A DNA stretch of 61,822 nucleotides, from positions 1 to 61,822 of the forward strand of contig DATBFJ010000022.1 in NCBI GenBank assembly GCA_036558545.1, written 5' to 3'. Origin of the DNA: JALYGJ01 sp036558545 (lineage in GTDB: Bacteria > Chloroflexota > Limnocylindria > Limnocylindrales > CSP1-4). Below the pieces are notes generated by a model, which was given only the letters and a program-made list of their open reading frames with translations, searched no databases and had not been told where the DNA came from. Below are positions 33,059 through 40,738 of this stretch, in pieces (positions within the stretch are counted from its first letter, which is position 1; each line of letters opens with the position of its first letter). The position numbers and the translations under genes are program-made.

Positions 33059-34210
33059 TCAGTGCAGAACCGTGTCGGTCCACTGCTGGATCCATCGGTC
33101 GCGATTTGCGGCGATCGTTGCCGGGTCCATCGTGAGCGGGTCGGTGGCCTGGGCCGCGTACTGGGCGAACACCTCCGGAACCGGGGCGCTGAGATTCGCC
33201 GGGAAGACGAACATGTTCAGCGGGATGTCCGACTGGAACTCCGGCGATGCCATGAAGTCGATCCACGCCTGGGCACCGGCCGGGTTCTTGGCTCCTGCCA
33301 GGACCCCCGCAAACTCGATCTGGCGGAAGCAACCGTCGTCGAGCTTCTGAACGCTTGGAGTTGCCGACTCGTCGCCGGAAAAGACCACGTCTGCGGCGGG
33401 ATCCGTGGCGTACGAGACGACAAACGGGTACTTGCCGCCGCCTCCGCCAGCGGAGAACTCGGTGTAGTAGGCATCGTCCCAATCGTTCGCGACGAAGACG
33501 TCGTTGGCACGCAGGTCGCGCCAGTAATCGAGCCACGTGTACGAGCCCGACTCGCCAAAGCGGACGATCGTCGCGAGCATGAAGGCGAGTCCAGGAGATG
33601 ACGTCGCCGGGTTCTCGACCACGAGCTTGCCCTTGTATGCCGGCATGGTCAGCTCATTGATGGAGGCCGGCAGTGACGCGGTCGTCTGGATGTCGTAAAC
33701 CACGCAGACGTCGCCGAAGTCGATCGGCGTCACGCGATTCTGGGTATCGAGCTTGAACTGTGAGCCGAGTTCGGACGCTGCGGGCGACACGTACGGCACG
33801 AAGATGCCGGCATCCAGGGCGCGCGACAGGAAGGTGTTATCGACGCCGTAGAGGGCGTCGCCCAGCGGGTTGTCCTTGGTCAGGATCGCCTGGTTGACCA
33901 TGGCCCCAGCGTCGCCGCCCTTGAGAACGTTGAGCTTCAGGCCTGTCTGCGCCTCGAAATTGGCGATTACCGAATCACTCGCGGCGAACGAGTCGTGAGT
34001 AACCAGCGTGACCTCCCCACCGAGCGAGGGCGCCGATGTCGGCGTTGCGCTGGCAGGCGCAGTCGGGTTAGGGCTGGCAGGCGAGAGCGTGGGAGTCGGC
34101 TGCGTGGTGGCGTTCGGTGGTTGCGAAACAATCGGAATAGGCGTGTTCGCCGGCGCAGCGCAGGCAGCCACGATCAGAACGATCGCCGTCGATTGAACCA
34201 GTCGTTTCAC
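33059..34210 (-). CDS. thiB: Thiamine ABC transporter substrate-binding lipoprotein (ThiB-type)
   Basis: 383 residues. A lipoprotein signal (QSTAIVLIVAACAAP, lipobox VAAC) is followed by a Pro/Thr/Ser linker of about 45 residues. The binding-protein fold starts at EVTLVTHDSFAASDSVIANF. Family features are DALYGVDNTFLSRALDAGIF, VTPIDFGDVCVVYDIQ and NPATSSPGLAFMLATIVRFG, which match ThiB/TbpA-type proteins. The C-terminal WIQQWTDTVLH is also typical. It should capture thiamine or thiamine phosphates outside the membrane and deliver them to ThiP. GTG start overlaps the thiamine pyrophosphokinase stop by 4 nt. Confidence 0.9.
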   Translation of the reverse strand: MKRLVQSTAIVLIVAACAAPANTPIPIVSQPPNATTQPTPTLSPASPNPTAPASATPTSAPSLGGEVTLVTHDSFAASDSVIANFEAQTGLKLNVLKGGDAGAMVNQAILTKDNPLGDALYGVDNTFLSRALDAGIFVPYVSPAASELGSQFKLDTQNRVTPIDFGDVCVVYDIQTTASLPASINELTMPAYKGKLVVENPATSSPGLAFMLATIVRFGESGSYTWLDYWRDLRANDVFVANDWDDAYYTEFSAGGGGGKYPFVVSYATDPAADVVFSGDESATPSVQKLDDGCFRQIEFAGVLAGAKNPAGAQAWIDFMASPEFQSDIPLNMFVFPANLSAPVPEVFAQYAAQATDPLTMDPATIAANRDRWIQQWTDTVLH

Positions 34211-34863
34211 TGTCCGTTCCTCGTGTGGACGACGAGTAGCCGTCCGTTGCGTGCGCTGATCGTCGCGCTTGCCTGGTTCATCACGTTTGACAAGCCTCGT
34301 GCCGGACCCTGCGTCAGTGCCTCGTCGTGCAGCGGATAGGCAAGCCCGGCGGTCGTGACTCCTTCGACGACCGGCGCGAGCGGGAAGAGCGACACAAAGT
34401 CGCCGGGTTGCCCTTCGATGGTCAGCGACGCGCGATCGTCGACCAGGCGAATGTCACTGGCGTCGTCCGCGAGCACCGCCTCGCGATCCAGGAGCTCGGG
34501 CATCGCCAGCAAAAGGAGATTGGCGATCGTGTGCTCCAGCCGGGACCCACCGAACGCGCCCACGATCAGCAACGAAGTCGCGCCACGCCTGACGGCCTCC
34601 GCCACGGCCAGCTCCGTGTCGCTTTGGTCCTTCGCCGTCGGATGGACGATCACCTCGACACCACTCGCGCGGAGATGGTCGGCCGCGGACTGCGCCAGGG
34701 AATCGGAGTCCCCGACGACAACGCTTGGCCTGAACCCCAGCGCGACCGCCTTCAACGCACCGCCGTCGGCGGCAACGACAAGGTCGGGTTGACCGGATCC
34801 AAGGAGGCGGTCGAGCGCGACACGCGACGGCACATCACCGTCGGCAACGATCAAGGCTTTCAA
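34207..34863 (-). CDS. thiN: Thiamine pyrophosphokinase
   Basis: 218 residues. Converts thiamine and ATP to thiamine diphosphate, the cofactor used by the transketolase-family enzyme at 5633. Catalytic-domain features are LDRLLGSGQPDLVVAADGGA, FRPSVVVGDSDSL, HPTAKDQSDTELAVAEAVRR and LLIVGAFGGSRLEHTIANLL; the C-terminal domain has DFVSLFPLAPVVEGVTTAGL and LSNVMNQASATISARNGRLL. The TTG start at 34863 is chosen because the upstream in-frame codons lie inside the TPP riboswitch; AAGGGAG in the riboswitch 3' end lies 8 nt before it and can act as Shine-Dalgarno site. First gene of the riboswitch-controlled thiamine uptake operon. Confidence 0.92.
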   Translation of the reverse strand: MKALIVADGDVPSRVALDRLLGSGQPDLVVAADGGALKAVALGFRPSVVVGDSDSLAQSAADHLRASGVEVIVHPTAKDQSDTELAVAEAVRRGATSLLIVGAFGGSRLEHTIANLLLLAMPELLDREAVLADDASDIRLVDDRASLTIEGQPGDFVSLFPLAPVVEGVTTAGLAYPLHDEALTQGPARGLSNVMNQASATISARNGRLLVVHTRNGQ

Positions 34864-34867
34864 GAAG

Positions 34868-34957
34868 GTGACTCCCTTCGCTGGTACGAACCAGATCAGG
34901 TTCCTAGGGTCTGCGGCAAGCCGCACTCTCAGCGCCGGAGTGGCGCTCCCCTGTCCC
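34868..34957 (-). ncRNA. TPP (THI-box) riboswitch
   Basis: All core THI-element blocks are present in order on the minus strand: GGGACAGGGGAGCGCC, a GGCGC arm running into the thi box CTGAGAGTGCGG, an optional GGCTTGCC arm, then GACCCTAGGAACCTGATCTGG and ACCAGCGAAGGGAGT. P1 can close through GAC near 34953-34955 and GTC near 34870-34872. The 3' AAGGGAG lies 8 nt before the TTG start of thiN, so TPP binding most simply hides the ribosome-binding site (translational control). It covers the operon thiN-thiB-thiP-thiQ and the 35-residue peptide. Confidence 0.96.
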
Positions 34958-34974
34958 GTATTCGAGCTGCAGCC

Positions 34975-34980
34975 ATTCTA
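34975..34980 (-). promoter_or_regulatory. Putative -10 element (TAGAAT) of the thiamine operon
   Basis: TAGAAT on the minus strand would start transcription near 34968, about 11 nt before the riboswitch. It differs from TATAAT at one position. No clear -35 box is seen. Confidence 0.55.
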
Positions 34981-34999
34981 CGTCCGGGAAAGATTTGGC

Positions 35000-35005
35000 T
35001 AGACT
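35000..35005 (+). promoter_or_regulatory. Leaderless-type -10 element (TAGACT) of the YbaK gene
   Basis: TAGACT is followed by 7 nt and the GTG at 35013. No Shine-Dalgarno site is present. It lies 20 bp from the divergent thiamine-operon -10 box. Confidence 0.6.
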
Positions 35006-35012
35006 CCGGACC

Positions 35013-35561
35013 GTGCCCGAGATCCCGTCTGCGTCTCAGCGTGTGCTCGATGCTGCCGCCCGAAAGGGCGTCGCGCTGAATATCGTCGTGTTCGAGGAGA
35101 CGACGCACACGGCCGAGGACGCCGCACGCGCCGTGGGCGCGGAGGTGGGTCAGATCGTCAAGAGTCTCGTATTCGTCGCGGACCGCGATGACGGCCCTGA
35201 TCCATGCCTGGTACTGGTCAGTGGCGCTAACCGAGTGGACTTGTCGCTCTTGGCGGCAGTTCTATCGGAGGTGCGCATGCGACGGGCGTCGGCTGAGGAG
35301 GCGCACACATTTACGGGCTTTCCGATCGGTGGCATACCTCCGTTCGGACACGTTCGACCAATTCGCACTGTCATGGACCCCGACCTTGGACGGTTTGGCA
35401 CCCTCTGGGCTGCCGCAGGCACGGCAAATACGGTGTTCGCGGTAACGCCCGCAACCTTGCGCATGCTGTCGAACGCCAACGTCGCGCCGATTGCGAGTGA
35501 GCCGATCGACAGCAAGCCGATCATCGGCGAACGGACCGCGGGCGCGCACAGCGGGGCGTGA
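35013..35561 (+). CDS. YbaK/ProX-like aminoacyl-tRNA deacylase
   Basis: 182 residues. Editing-domain protein that hydrolyses mischarged aminoacyl-tRNA such as Cys-tRNAPro or Ala-tRNAPro. Family signatures: ALNIVVFEETTHTAEDAARA, GQIVKSLVFVADRD with the conserved Lys, LVLVSGANRVDLSLLAAVL, RASAEEAHTFTGFPIGGIPP and FGHVRPIRTVMDPDLGRFGT. The TAAGT...G-like end ANTVFAVTPATLRMLSNANV completes the domain. The GTG at 35013 is preferred over the upstream TTG at 34995 because the TAGACT box lies between them. The stop overlaps the next gene by 4 nt (GTGA). Confidence 0.9.
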   Translation: MPEIPSASQRVLDAAARKGVALNIVVFEETTHTAEDAARAVGAEVGQIVKSLVFVADRDDGPDPCLVLVSGANRVDLSLLAAVLSEVRMRRASAEEAHTFTGFPIGGIPPFGHVRPIRTVMDPDLGRFGTLWAAAGTANTVFAVTPATLRMLSNANVAPIASEPIDSKPIIGERTAGAHSGA

Positions 35562-36127
35562 CGGCAGAAGTTCAGCGCCTTTCTGTCCAGTATCCCGGCG
35601 GCTTCGCCGCCCGGTATCGGTGGGCCGGCAGCGGCCAGGCCGACGAGGTCTTCGGCATTTCGGAGGCAGCCGGCACGCTCAACGACTTCGGCCCGCTTGC
35701 CGACCCCAATCCAGACCGGCAGTGCCGCGCCGAGCTGCGGATCGAAGGTCCCACGGGACATTGGACGGCGCGTTTCGCCTCGCAGATCTTCGATGCACCT
35801 GACGCTGTGCTGGTCGATACGGCCGGGCTGCTGGTGGTGCGCTACGGCTTTCTCGTGTACGGCCTGGATGCGCGCAGCGGCGAGTTGCGCTGGTCACACA
35901 AGAGCGGCACGCCCACCGTCGCGATCCTGGCATCGGCTCGTCTCGAGCACGTCATCGTCCAGACTGAGCTCGAGACGATCGCGCTGAGACCGGACGGCAC
36001 GGTTGCCTGGCGCGCCGCCCATTCCGACGTCATCTCTGACGCACAACTGGTCGCAGGCCGATTGGATCTGACGACATTCGGCGGCGCCCACGTCTACCTC
36101 GATGCCAAAACCGGTCAGGCCGCATGA
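35558..36127 (+). CDS. Hypothetical protein with PQQ-like beta-propeller strands
   Basis: 189 residues, no precise family. The GTG start overlaps the YbaK stop by 4 nt, so the two are translationally coupled. The first 65 residues contain RLSVQYPGGFAARYRWAGSG. The second half has strand patterns found in PQQ-type propellers, such as FLVYGLDARSGELRWSHKSG, TIALRPDGTVAWRAAHSDVI and AHVYLDAKTGQAA, but there are only two or three blades, too few for a closed propeller. No signal peptide or membrane helix, so it is probably cytoplasmic. Function unknown. Confidence 0.72.
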   Translation: MTAEVQRLSVQYPGGFAARYRWAGSGQADEVFGISEAAGTLNDFGPLADPNPDRQCRAELRIEGPTGHWTARFASQIFDAPDAVLVDTAGLLVVRYGFLVYGLDARSGELRWSHKSGTPTVAILASARLEHVIVQTELETIALRPDGTVAWRAAHSDVISDAQLVAGRLDLTTFGGAHVYLDAKTGQAA

Positions 36128-36204
36128 TCACGCGACCTGTCCATCAATGTGGACGGACGGTGGAAAGATTTGGCAAGTCCTTGGCTTTTGGTGGACAACG
36201 TTGG

Positions 36205-36234
36205 TTGACCGGGATTACCGGACGGCCCTACTGT
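36205..36234 (+). promoter_or_regulatory. Housekeeping-type promoter TTGACC-N18-TACTGT
   Basis: TTGACC (36205-36210), 18-nt spacer, TACTGT (36229-36234). Transcription would start near 36241, exactly at the 5' end of the hairpin-forming leader described next. It is one of the few places in the window with a good -35 box. Confidence 0.6.
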
Positions 36235-36240
36235 TCGCAC

Positions 36241-36321
36241 CAGCCCGGAGGGGCCAGAAGCGAAGCTAGCGACCGAGATCACATCAAGGTCCACGCCTCG
36301 TGAAGGTTCCTTCGGGTTTTT
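36241..36321 (+). ncRNA. Terminator-closed leader RNA; candidate riboswitch or small RNA
   Basis: CCCGGAGG (36244-36251) at the predicted RNA 5' end pairs over 8 bp with CCTTCGGG (36309-36316), which is followed by TTTTT (36317-36321). The enclosed 57 nt contain smaller possible arms (GACC 36271-36274 with GGTC 36288-36291; CGAG 36274-36277 with CTCG 36297-36300, mutually exclusive). The T run ends 10 nt before the ATG of the downstream membrane protein. This is the layout of an attenuating riboswitch or a self-terminated small RNA. I do not recognise the class. Confidence 0.45.
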
Positions 36322-36331
36322 GCTTGCCCTG

Positions 36332-37048
36332 ATGCCGGCGATCCTCTTTTCCGCGGCCGTGGTCTCGGCCGCTATTGCGCTGCTACTGCTCCGGTCGCTT
36401 GGATCGCGCTACCGCGTCGGCCGACTCCTGGCGGCGGCGCCCCACGTCGAGATTGCCGAGGCCATCGAGCTCGCTGCGGGGGCGCCGCGCTACGTCCGCG
36501 TCTACGGCCGCATCTCGAGCGAGGAGGAGTTCCCGGACGAGAACGATCGGCCGCTCGTTTATCGCCACAAGCGCGTGGACATCGCGGACTCCAAGGGCAG
36601 GTGGCGTTCGATCGCCGACCAGCGCGAGGCCGTGCCATTCGGAGTGGAGACGCGCGGCGAATTCATCGCCATTGACGAGAGCGCGATCGCCGAGGGCCTC
36701 GTCGCGATTCCCCGCGAATCGACCGGCACTGTCTCGGACCTGCCCAGGGAGACTGTCACAGGAGTCGACGACCTGCCCGCCCCGGATTCAGCCGCGCGAC
36801 TCGTTATCGAACAGGTCTCGGCCGTGGAACACGCCACGGTCTGCGGCACGCCCGTGCACTTGAACGGCCAGCCGACGATGACCGCCGGCGCCGGGCGGCC
36901 GTTGATCGTCACAACCCTCGAGGCGCCGGCGGCGATGCGCGTCCTCGCGTCAGGGCAACGAGGGCGAGTTGTGACGGCTGCGGGTCTACTTGTGCTCGCG
37001 GTTCTGCTCCTGGTGGCCGCGGCCGTCGCAGCTATCGCAGCGATCTGA
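36332..37048 (+). CDS. GIDE-domain-like membrane protein
   Basis: 238 residues. An N-terminal membrane helix (about 3-22, ILFSAAVVSAAIALLLL) and a C-terminal helix (about 213-238) flank a beta-rich domain of about 190 residues. The segment YVRVYGRISSEEEFPDENDR followed by LVYRHKRVDIADSKGRWRSI resembles the GIDE (E3 ubiquitin-ligase-like, MUL1) domain found in bacterial two-helix proteins; no RING motif is present, as usual for bacterial members. Function unknown. ATG at 36332 is preferred to TTG at 36320, which lies in the terminator T run. The leader RNA described above may control it. Confidence 0.68.
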   Translation: MPAILFSAAVVSAAIALLLLRSLGSRYRVGRLLAAAPHVEIAEAIELAAGAPRYVRVYGRISSEEEFPDENDRPLVYRHKRVDIADSKGRWRSIADQREAVPFGVETRGEFIAIDESAIAEGLVAIPRESTGTVSDLPRETVTGVDDLPAPDSAARLVIEQVSAVEHATVCGTPVHLNGQPTMTAGAGRPLIVTTLEAPAAMRVLASGQRGRVVTAAGLLVLAVLLLVAAAVAAIAAI

Positions 37049-37059
37049 TCGTTCCGGTG

Positions 37060-37065
37060 TAGCCT
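37060..37065 (+). promoter_or_regulatory. Leaderless-type -10 element (TAGCCT)
   Basis: TAGCCT, 7 nt, then GTG at 37073. No Shine-Dalgarno site. Same arrangement as at 35000, 49597 and 61765. Confidence 0.58.
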
Positions 37066-37072
37066 CGGAGCG

Positions 37073-37333
37073 GTGTTCCGTGGTCTCGTCATTGCCGTGT
37101 TTCTGGCGCTCACGCTGTCTTTCAGCGCGGTCGCGCCCGTCCTTGGCGCCGACCCATCACCGGCCGTCACCCCGGGCGCGTCCGATGTCATCATCGACCC
37201 GCTCGACCCGCGAGCCGGCGAAGGTGCGAACCGAATCGGCGCGCCACTGTTGGCCATCGTCTTCGTGCTTGGTGTCGGAACCCTCACGATCCTGGCCACG
37301 TACGCATACATCAGGGTCAGCCGCCGGGCGTGA
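37073..37333 (+). CDS. Small secreted or membrane protein of unknown function
   Basis: 86 residues. An N-terminal hydrophobic signal (about 4-25, LVIAVFLALTLSFSAVAPVL) ends with an ALGA-like cleavage site. A short Pro-rich extracellular part (DPSPAVTPGASDVIIDP) leads to a second helix (about 57-80, LLAIVFVLGVGTLTILATYA) and a basic tail RVSRRA. Its topology would place about 30 residues outside. The gene is coupled to the M23-type gene by a GTGATGA overlap, which suggests a shared role at the cell wall. No family recognised. Confidence 0.72.
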   Translation: MFRGLVIAVFLALTLSFSAVAPVLGADPSPAVTPGASDVIIDPLDPRAGEGANRIGAPLLAIVFVLGVGTLTILATYAYIRVSRRA

Positions 37334-38226
37334 TGAACAAGCAGATGGCGCATCGCGTCGACGAGCCGTCACGGAGATGGCCGATCGCCGCGATCGTCAT
37401 CGTCGGGATGGTTGTCTTTGTCGGCTTGATCGGTGCGATGGTCATCTTCGGCGGGCAGCGTGGCGATCCACCGGCCAGCCTGCCTCCGTCCGCCGTGCCT
37501 GCCCGCGTCGCAGCTGCGAGCTCCTCACCTGGCTCAACCAGCCGTCCGTCGTCGACTCCTTCGCCAAGTGCCCAATCGAGCCCAACGCCCGCCGCAACTC
37601 GAAGCGCCCCGACCTTGACCCAGGCACCCAGCCAGACTGCGCCACCGGCCGGAGACGTCGCTCCGCGATCTGCCGACCAGTTCGATCTGCACGGCCAGGT
37701 AATCGAAATTGGCTTCCCCCTTCGCCGCGACACGGATTACCACTATCGCGACAATTACCTGGACAAGCGCGACGGCCCTCCTGATCCATACAACCATGCG
37801 AGGGTCAAGGCAAACGGTCAGCTGGTCAGGCTGCACGACGGAATCGACATCTATGCGCCCGAAGGCGAGCCAGTACTGGCGCCCTTCGACGGCACGGTCA
37901 TCGACCCGGCAACGAAGTGGCAACCGTGGCACCCGGACCGATACGGACTGACCGTCGTCGTACAGAGCGATGAATCCACCAGCGACGGTTACTCGGCGGT
38001 GATGGTTCATCTCGCCAACGTGTGGGTCGCGCTCGGCCAACATGTGTCGCGCGGCCAGGTCATCGGCGCGCTGGGGCGCACCGGCGATGCGCAGAACGTC
38101 GCACCGCAGCTCCATTTCGAGCTGCGCGCGCCGTTCCTGATCGACTGGACGCCTGTCGGTGAGGATCGCCAGGTGGATGCCTTCAACCCCTACCCGTCGT
38201 TGGTGGCAGCCGACCCAAAGACCTAG
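37330..38226 (+). CDS. M23 (LytM-like) peptidase domain protein with altered HxH motif
   Basis: 298 residues. A membrane anchor (about 18-41, IAAIVIVGMVVFVGLIGAMV) is followed by a Ser/Pro/Ala/Thr-rich linker to about 115. The M23 domain begins near FPLRRDTDYHYRDNYLDKRD. The first zinc motif HxxxD is in LHDGIDIYAPEGEPVLAPFD, and the general-base His in AVMVHLANVWVALGQHV. The last motif, normally HLHFE, reads PQLHFEL: the zinc-binding His is present but the first His is Gln. It may still bind zinc, but endopeptidase activity is doubtful; it could act as an activator like EnvC/NlpD-type degenerate M23 proteins. Start is GTG 37330 or ATG 37333. Confidence 0.85.
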   Translation: MMNKQMAHRVDEPSRRWPIAAIVIVGMVVFVGLIGAMVIFGGQRGDPPASLPPSAVPARVAAASSSPGSTSRPSSTPSPSAQSSPTPAATRSAPTLTQAPSQTAPPAGDVAPRSADQFDLHGQVIEIGFPLRRDTDYHYRDNYLDKRDGPPDPYNHARVKANGQLVRLHDGIDIYAPEGEPVLAPFDGTVIDPATKWQPWHPDRYGLTVVVQSDESTSDGYSAVMVHLANVWVALGQHVSRGQVIGALGRTGDAQNVAPQLHFELRAPFLIDWTPVGEDRQVDAFNPYPSLVAADPKT

Positions 38227-38373
38227 TTACCGTGTACGTTCGGAGTAGCGCTGCCCACACGAATGAGGTGCGCCAATGCACCGTAGTGGGACGCTGCGCA
38301 GGACCTTTGTGCCACTGGTGCGAGCACGGACCACCGGTAGGCTCGGCCCGTCGCTCTTATCAAGTTGTCTTTT

Positions 38374-38394
38374 TTGACAGTTCTTACCTCGGAG
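38374..38394 (+). promoter_or_regulatory. TTGACA box and Shine-Dalgarno GGAG before HTH-GAF-GGDEF gene
   Basis: TTGACA (38374-38379) has no convincing -10 at the usual distance. GGAG (38391-38394) lies 7 nt before ATC at 38402, the first in-frame codon able to include the whole HTH domain. The preceding 38227-38373 stretch shows no gene or clear structure. Confidence 0.35.
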
Positions 38395-38401
38395 ATCGGA
38401 C

Positions 38402-40738
38402 ATCAGAACTGCCCGTCACGATGAGTACCTGACCGTCAGCGAGACGGCCAGGTACTTGGGAGTTCACGCCAACACCGTCCGCACGTGGACGCAGCAAGGC
38501 GTTTTGCCATGCCTGCGCATCAACAGTCGCGGCGATCGGCGCTACCGTCAAACGGATCTGGCGCGTTTCATCAAGAACGCATCGGCGGGTTCTACTCGCG
38601 CGGGCCGGCGGGATGCCGCGGCGGCCGCCATGGCCGATGCAAACGAGAAGCGCCGGCGCGCGAATCTGCTGCTTGCCGTTGGCACGGAGCTCGGCCGGCA
38701 GCTCGATCCAAATCACGTCCTGACGCAGCTCGTCGAAAGCACAGCTGAGCTGTTCAGCGCGGATCGCGCCGCGGTTTTCACGCGCGTTGCTGGCAGCACT
38801 TACCGGCCCGCGGCGCGCATCAACCTCTCCGACGAATACTGTCAGGCGCTCGAACACGCGACGCAACGACCTGTCGCGGCAATCGCGTTTGACAAGCACC
38901 AAGTCGTTTCGATCCAGGACATCGGCGACGATCCGCGCGCCAAGGAGCTGCGCGAGGCATTTCTGCGCGAAGGCATCAACACGGTCACGGTGGCACCGCT
39001 CGAGTCAGAAGACGGCAGTCCGATGGGAGCGCTGTGCCTGTACTTCGACGAACGCCGGACGTGGACCAACGAGGACGTCCAGCTGCTCACGCAGATCGCC
39101 GAACAGGGGGCGACGGTCGTGCGCAATGCGGAGAACTACAACAGGATGGCCACCTGGGCCGCGCAATTGCACTCGATCCAACAGCTTGGCGCCCGACTGA
39201 CACGTCTGCGCACGGTCAATGAGATCGGTCAGACCATCTGCACGGAGCTCAACCAGCTCATTGCCTGCCACAACATCCGCGTCTACCGACTCGATGGCGA
39301 GGACTGCGTCCCGGTTGCCTGGCGTGGCGAGGTGGGCGAGTACGAGACGGAGGATGGCGAGCAGCTCCGACTGAAGGTCGGCGAGGGAATCACAGGCTGG
39401 GTGGCGCGCCACGGCGTTGCGCAGAACCTCGGCGATGCCGCCGGTGACTTCCGGACGCAGACGATCCCGGGCACGGATGACGACCTCGATGAGTCGCTGC
39501 TGTTGGCCCCGATGCTCTTCGACGACGACGTTATCGGTGTCATAGTGCTCGCGAAGCTGGGTCTGAACCAGTTCGGGCCTGACGACCTGCGCGTGCTCGA
39601 GATCTATGCCTCGATCGCTGCCCAGGCGATGGCCAACGCGGACGCGACGGAACGGCTGCGTGCCCAGTCCGAGGCACTGGCCCGCCAGCTCAATAGCCAA
39701 CGCGAGCTCCTGCGCGTCACGCAGTCGATCCTGACCACGCTCGATACGCAAACGTTGCTTGAAGAGATCGCCACGCGCCTGCAGGTGCTCATCCACGTCG
39801 ACAACATCACCGTTTCCGTCCACGATTCAGCCGCGCACTGCTTCAGGACGATCTTCGCCCGCGGCGTCTACGCAGAGCAGTTCCTTGCGACAGAGATTCC
39901 GGATGACAAGGGCATCAGCGGCGCAGCGATGCGTTCCGGCGAAGCGCAGCTCGTGCAGGACGAGCTGGCCGATCCACGCGTGCTCCACTTCGAGGATCCG
40001 GCCCCGCATCCCGGCGCATTGATCGTCGCACCCTTGCGCAGCGGCGAGGGCATCCAGGGAGAGCTGATGATCGAACGCCTCGGCGAGACCGCCAACTTCT
40101 CCAACGAGGAGTTCGACCTGGTCAAGCTCTTTGCCGGCCATGTCTCGATCGCACTGCGCAACGCCGCCGCCCATCGTGCGGTCGAGCTGCGCGCAGAGAC
40201 TGATCAGTTGACCGGCCTGTGGAACCACGGTGCGTTGACCGACCAGATCGAGCGCCTTGTCGACCAGCACGCCAGGTTCTCGATGCTCATGGTCGACCTG
40301 GACTTCTTCAAGCGCTACAACGACCACCTCGGTCACCAGGCCGGCAACTCGATGCTCAAGCTGGTTGCGAGCGAGCTGCGCAACTCGTGTCGCGAGTCCG
40401 ATCTTGTGTTCCGTTTCGGTGGCGACGAGTTCGCCGTCCTGCTGCCCGGCACCGGCCTGAGCGGCGCGCGCACCGTGGCAGAGAAGATCCACGCTGCCAT
40501 TGGCGCGCTCAACGAAACGCATCGCACGCCCGTAGTGGTCAGCTGCTCGGTCGGCATCGCGGTCTATCCCAAGGATGGCCACGACGCAACTTCCGTCATC
40601 ATCGCGGCCGACCGTGCCTGCTACGCGGCAAAGCGCAGCGGCCGCGATCAGATCGCCACGGCCGTCGAGGGCCTTCCGCTCGCGACGGAGTTCCGGCCCA
40701 CCGTTCCAGTCGAGCTTAAGAACTACTCCGCGGCCTGA
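38402..40738 (+). CDS. HTH-GAF-GAF-GAF-GGDEF diguanylate cyclase-type protein
   Basis: About 778 residues if translation starts at ATC 38402. The order is a MerR/excisionase-type HTH (EYLTVSETARYLGVHANTVR, then TWTQQGVLPCLR), three GAF-type sensor domains (about 80-230, 255-400 and 430-575), and a GGDEF domain. The active-site motif is RFGGDEFAVLLPG, with the upstream MVDLDFFKRYNDHLGHQAGN that binds substrate and metal, so it probably makes c-di-GMP in response to small ligands. I see no RxxD inhibitory site. A DNA-binding HTH linked to a GGDEF domain is unusual. The frame has no ATG or GTG upstream of the HTH; TTG at 38456 would cut the HTH in half. CTG at 38429 is another option. It converges on the SAM hydrolase gene with a 16-nt overlap. 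Confidence 0.85.
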   Translation: MRTARHDEYLTVSETARYLGVHANTVRTWTQQGVLPCLRINSRGDRRYRQTDLARFIKNASAGSTRAGRRDAAAAAMADANEKRRRANLLLAVGTELGRQLDPNHVLTQLVESTAELFSADRAAVFTRVAGSTYRPAARINLSDEYCQALEHATQRPVAAIAFDKHQVVSIQDIGDDPRAKELREAFLREGINTVTVAPLESEDGSPMGALCLYFDERRTWTNEDVQLLTQIAEQGATVVRNAENYNRMATWAAQLHSIQQLGARLTRLRTVNEIGQTICTELNQLIACHNIRVYRLDGEDCVPVAWRGEVGEYETEDGEQLRLKVGEGITGWVARHGVAQNLGDAAGDFRTQTIPGTDDDLDESLLLAPMLFDDDVIGVIVLAKLGLNQFGPDDLRVLEIYASIAAQAMANADATERLRAQSEALARQLNSQRELLRVTQSILTTLDTQTLLEEIATRLQVLIHVDNITVSVHDSAAHCFRTIFARGVYAEQFLATEIPDDKGISGAAMRSGEAQLVQDELADPRVLHFEDPAPHPGALIVAPLRSGEGIQGELMIERLGETANFSNEEFDLVKLFAGHVSIALRNAAAHRAVELRAETDQLTGLWNHGALTDQIERLVDQHARFSMLMVDLDFFKRYNDHLGHQAGNSMLKLVASELRNSCRESDLVFRFGGDEFAVLLPGTGLSGARTVAEKIHAAIGALNETHRTPVVVSCSVGIAVYPKDGHDATSVIIAADRACYAAKRSGRDQIATAVEGLPLATEFRPTVPVELKNYSAA

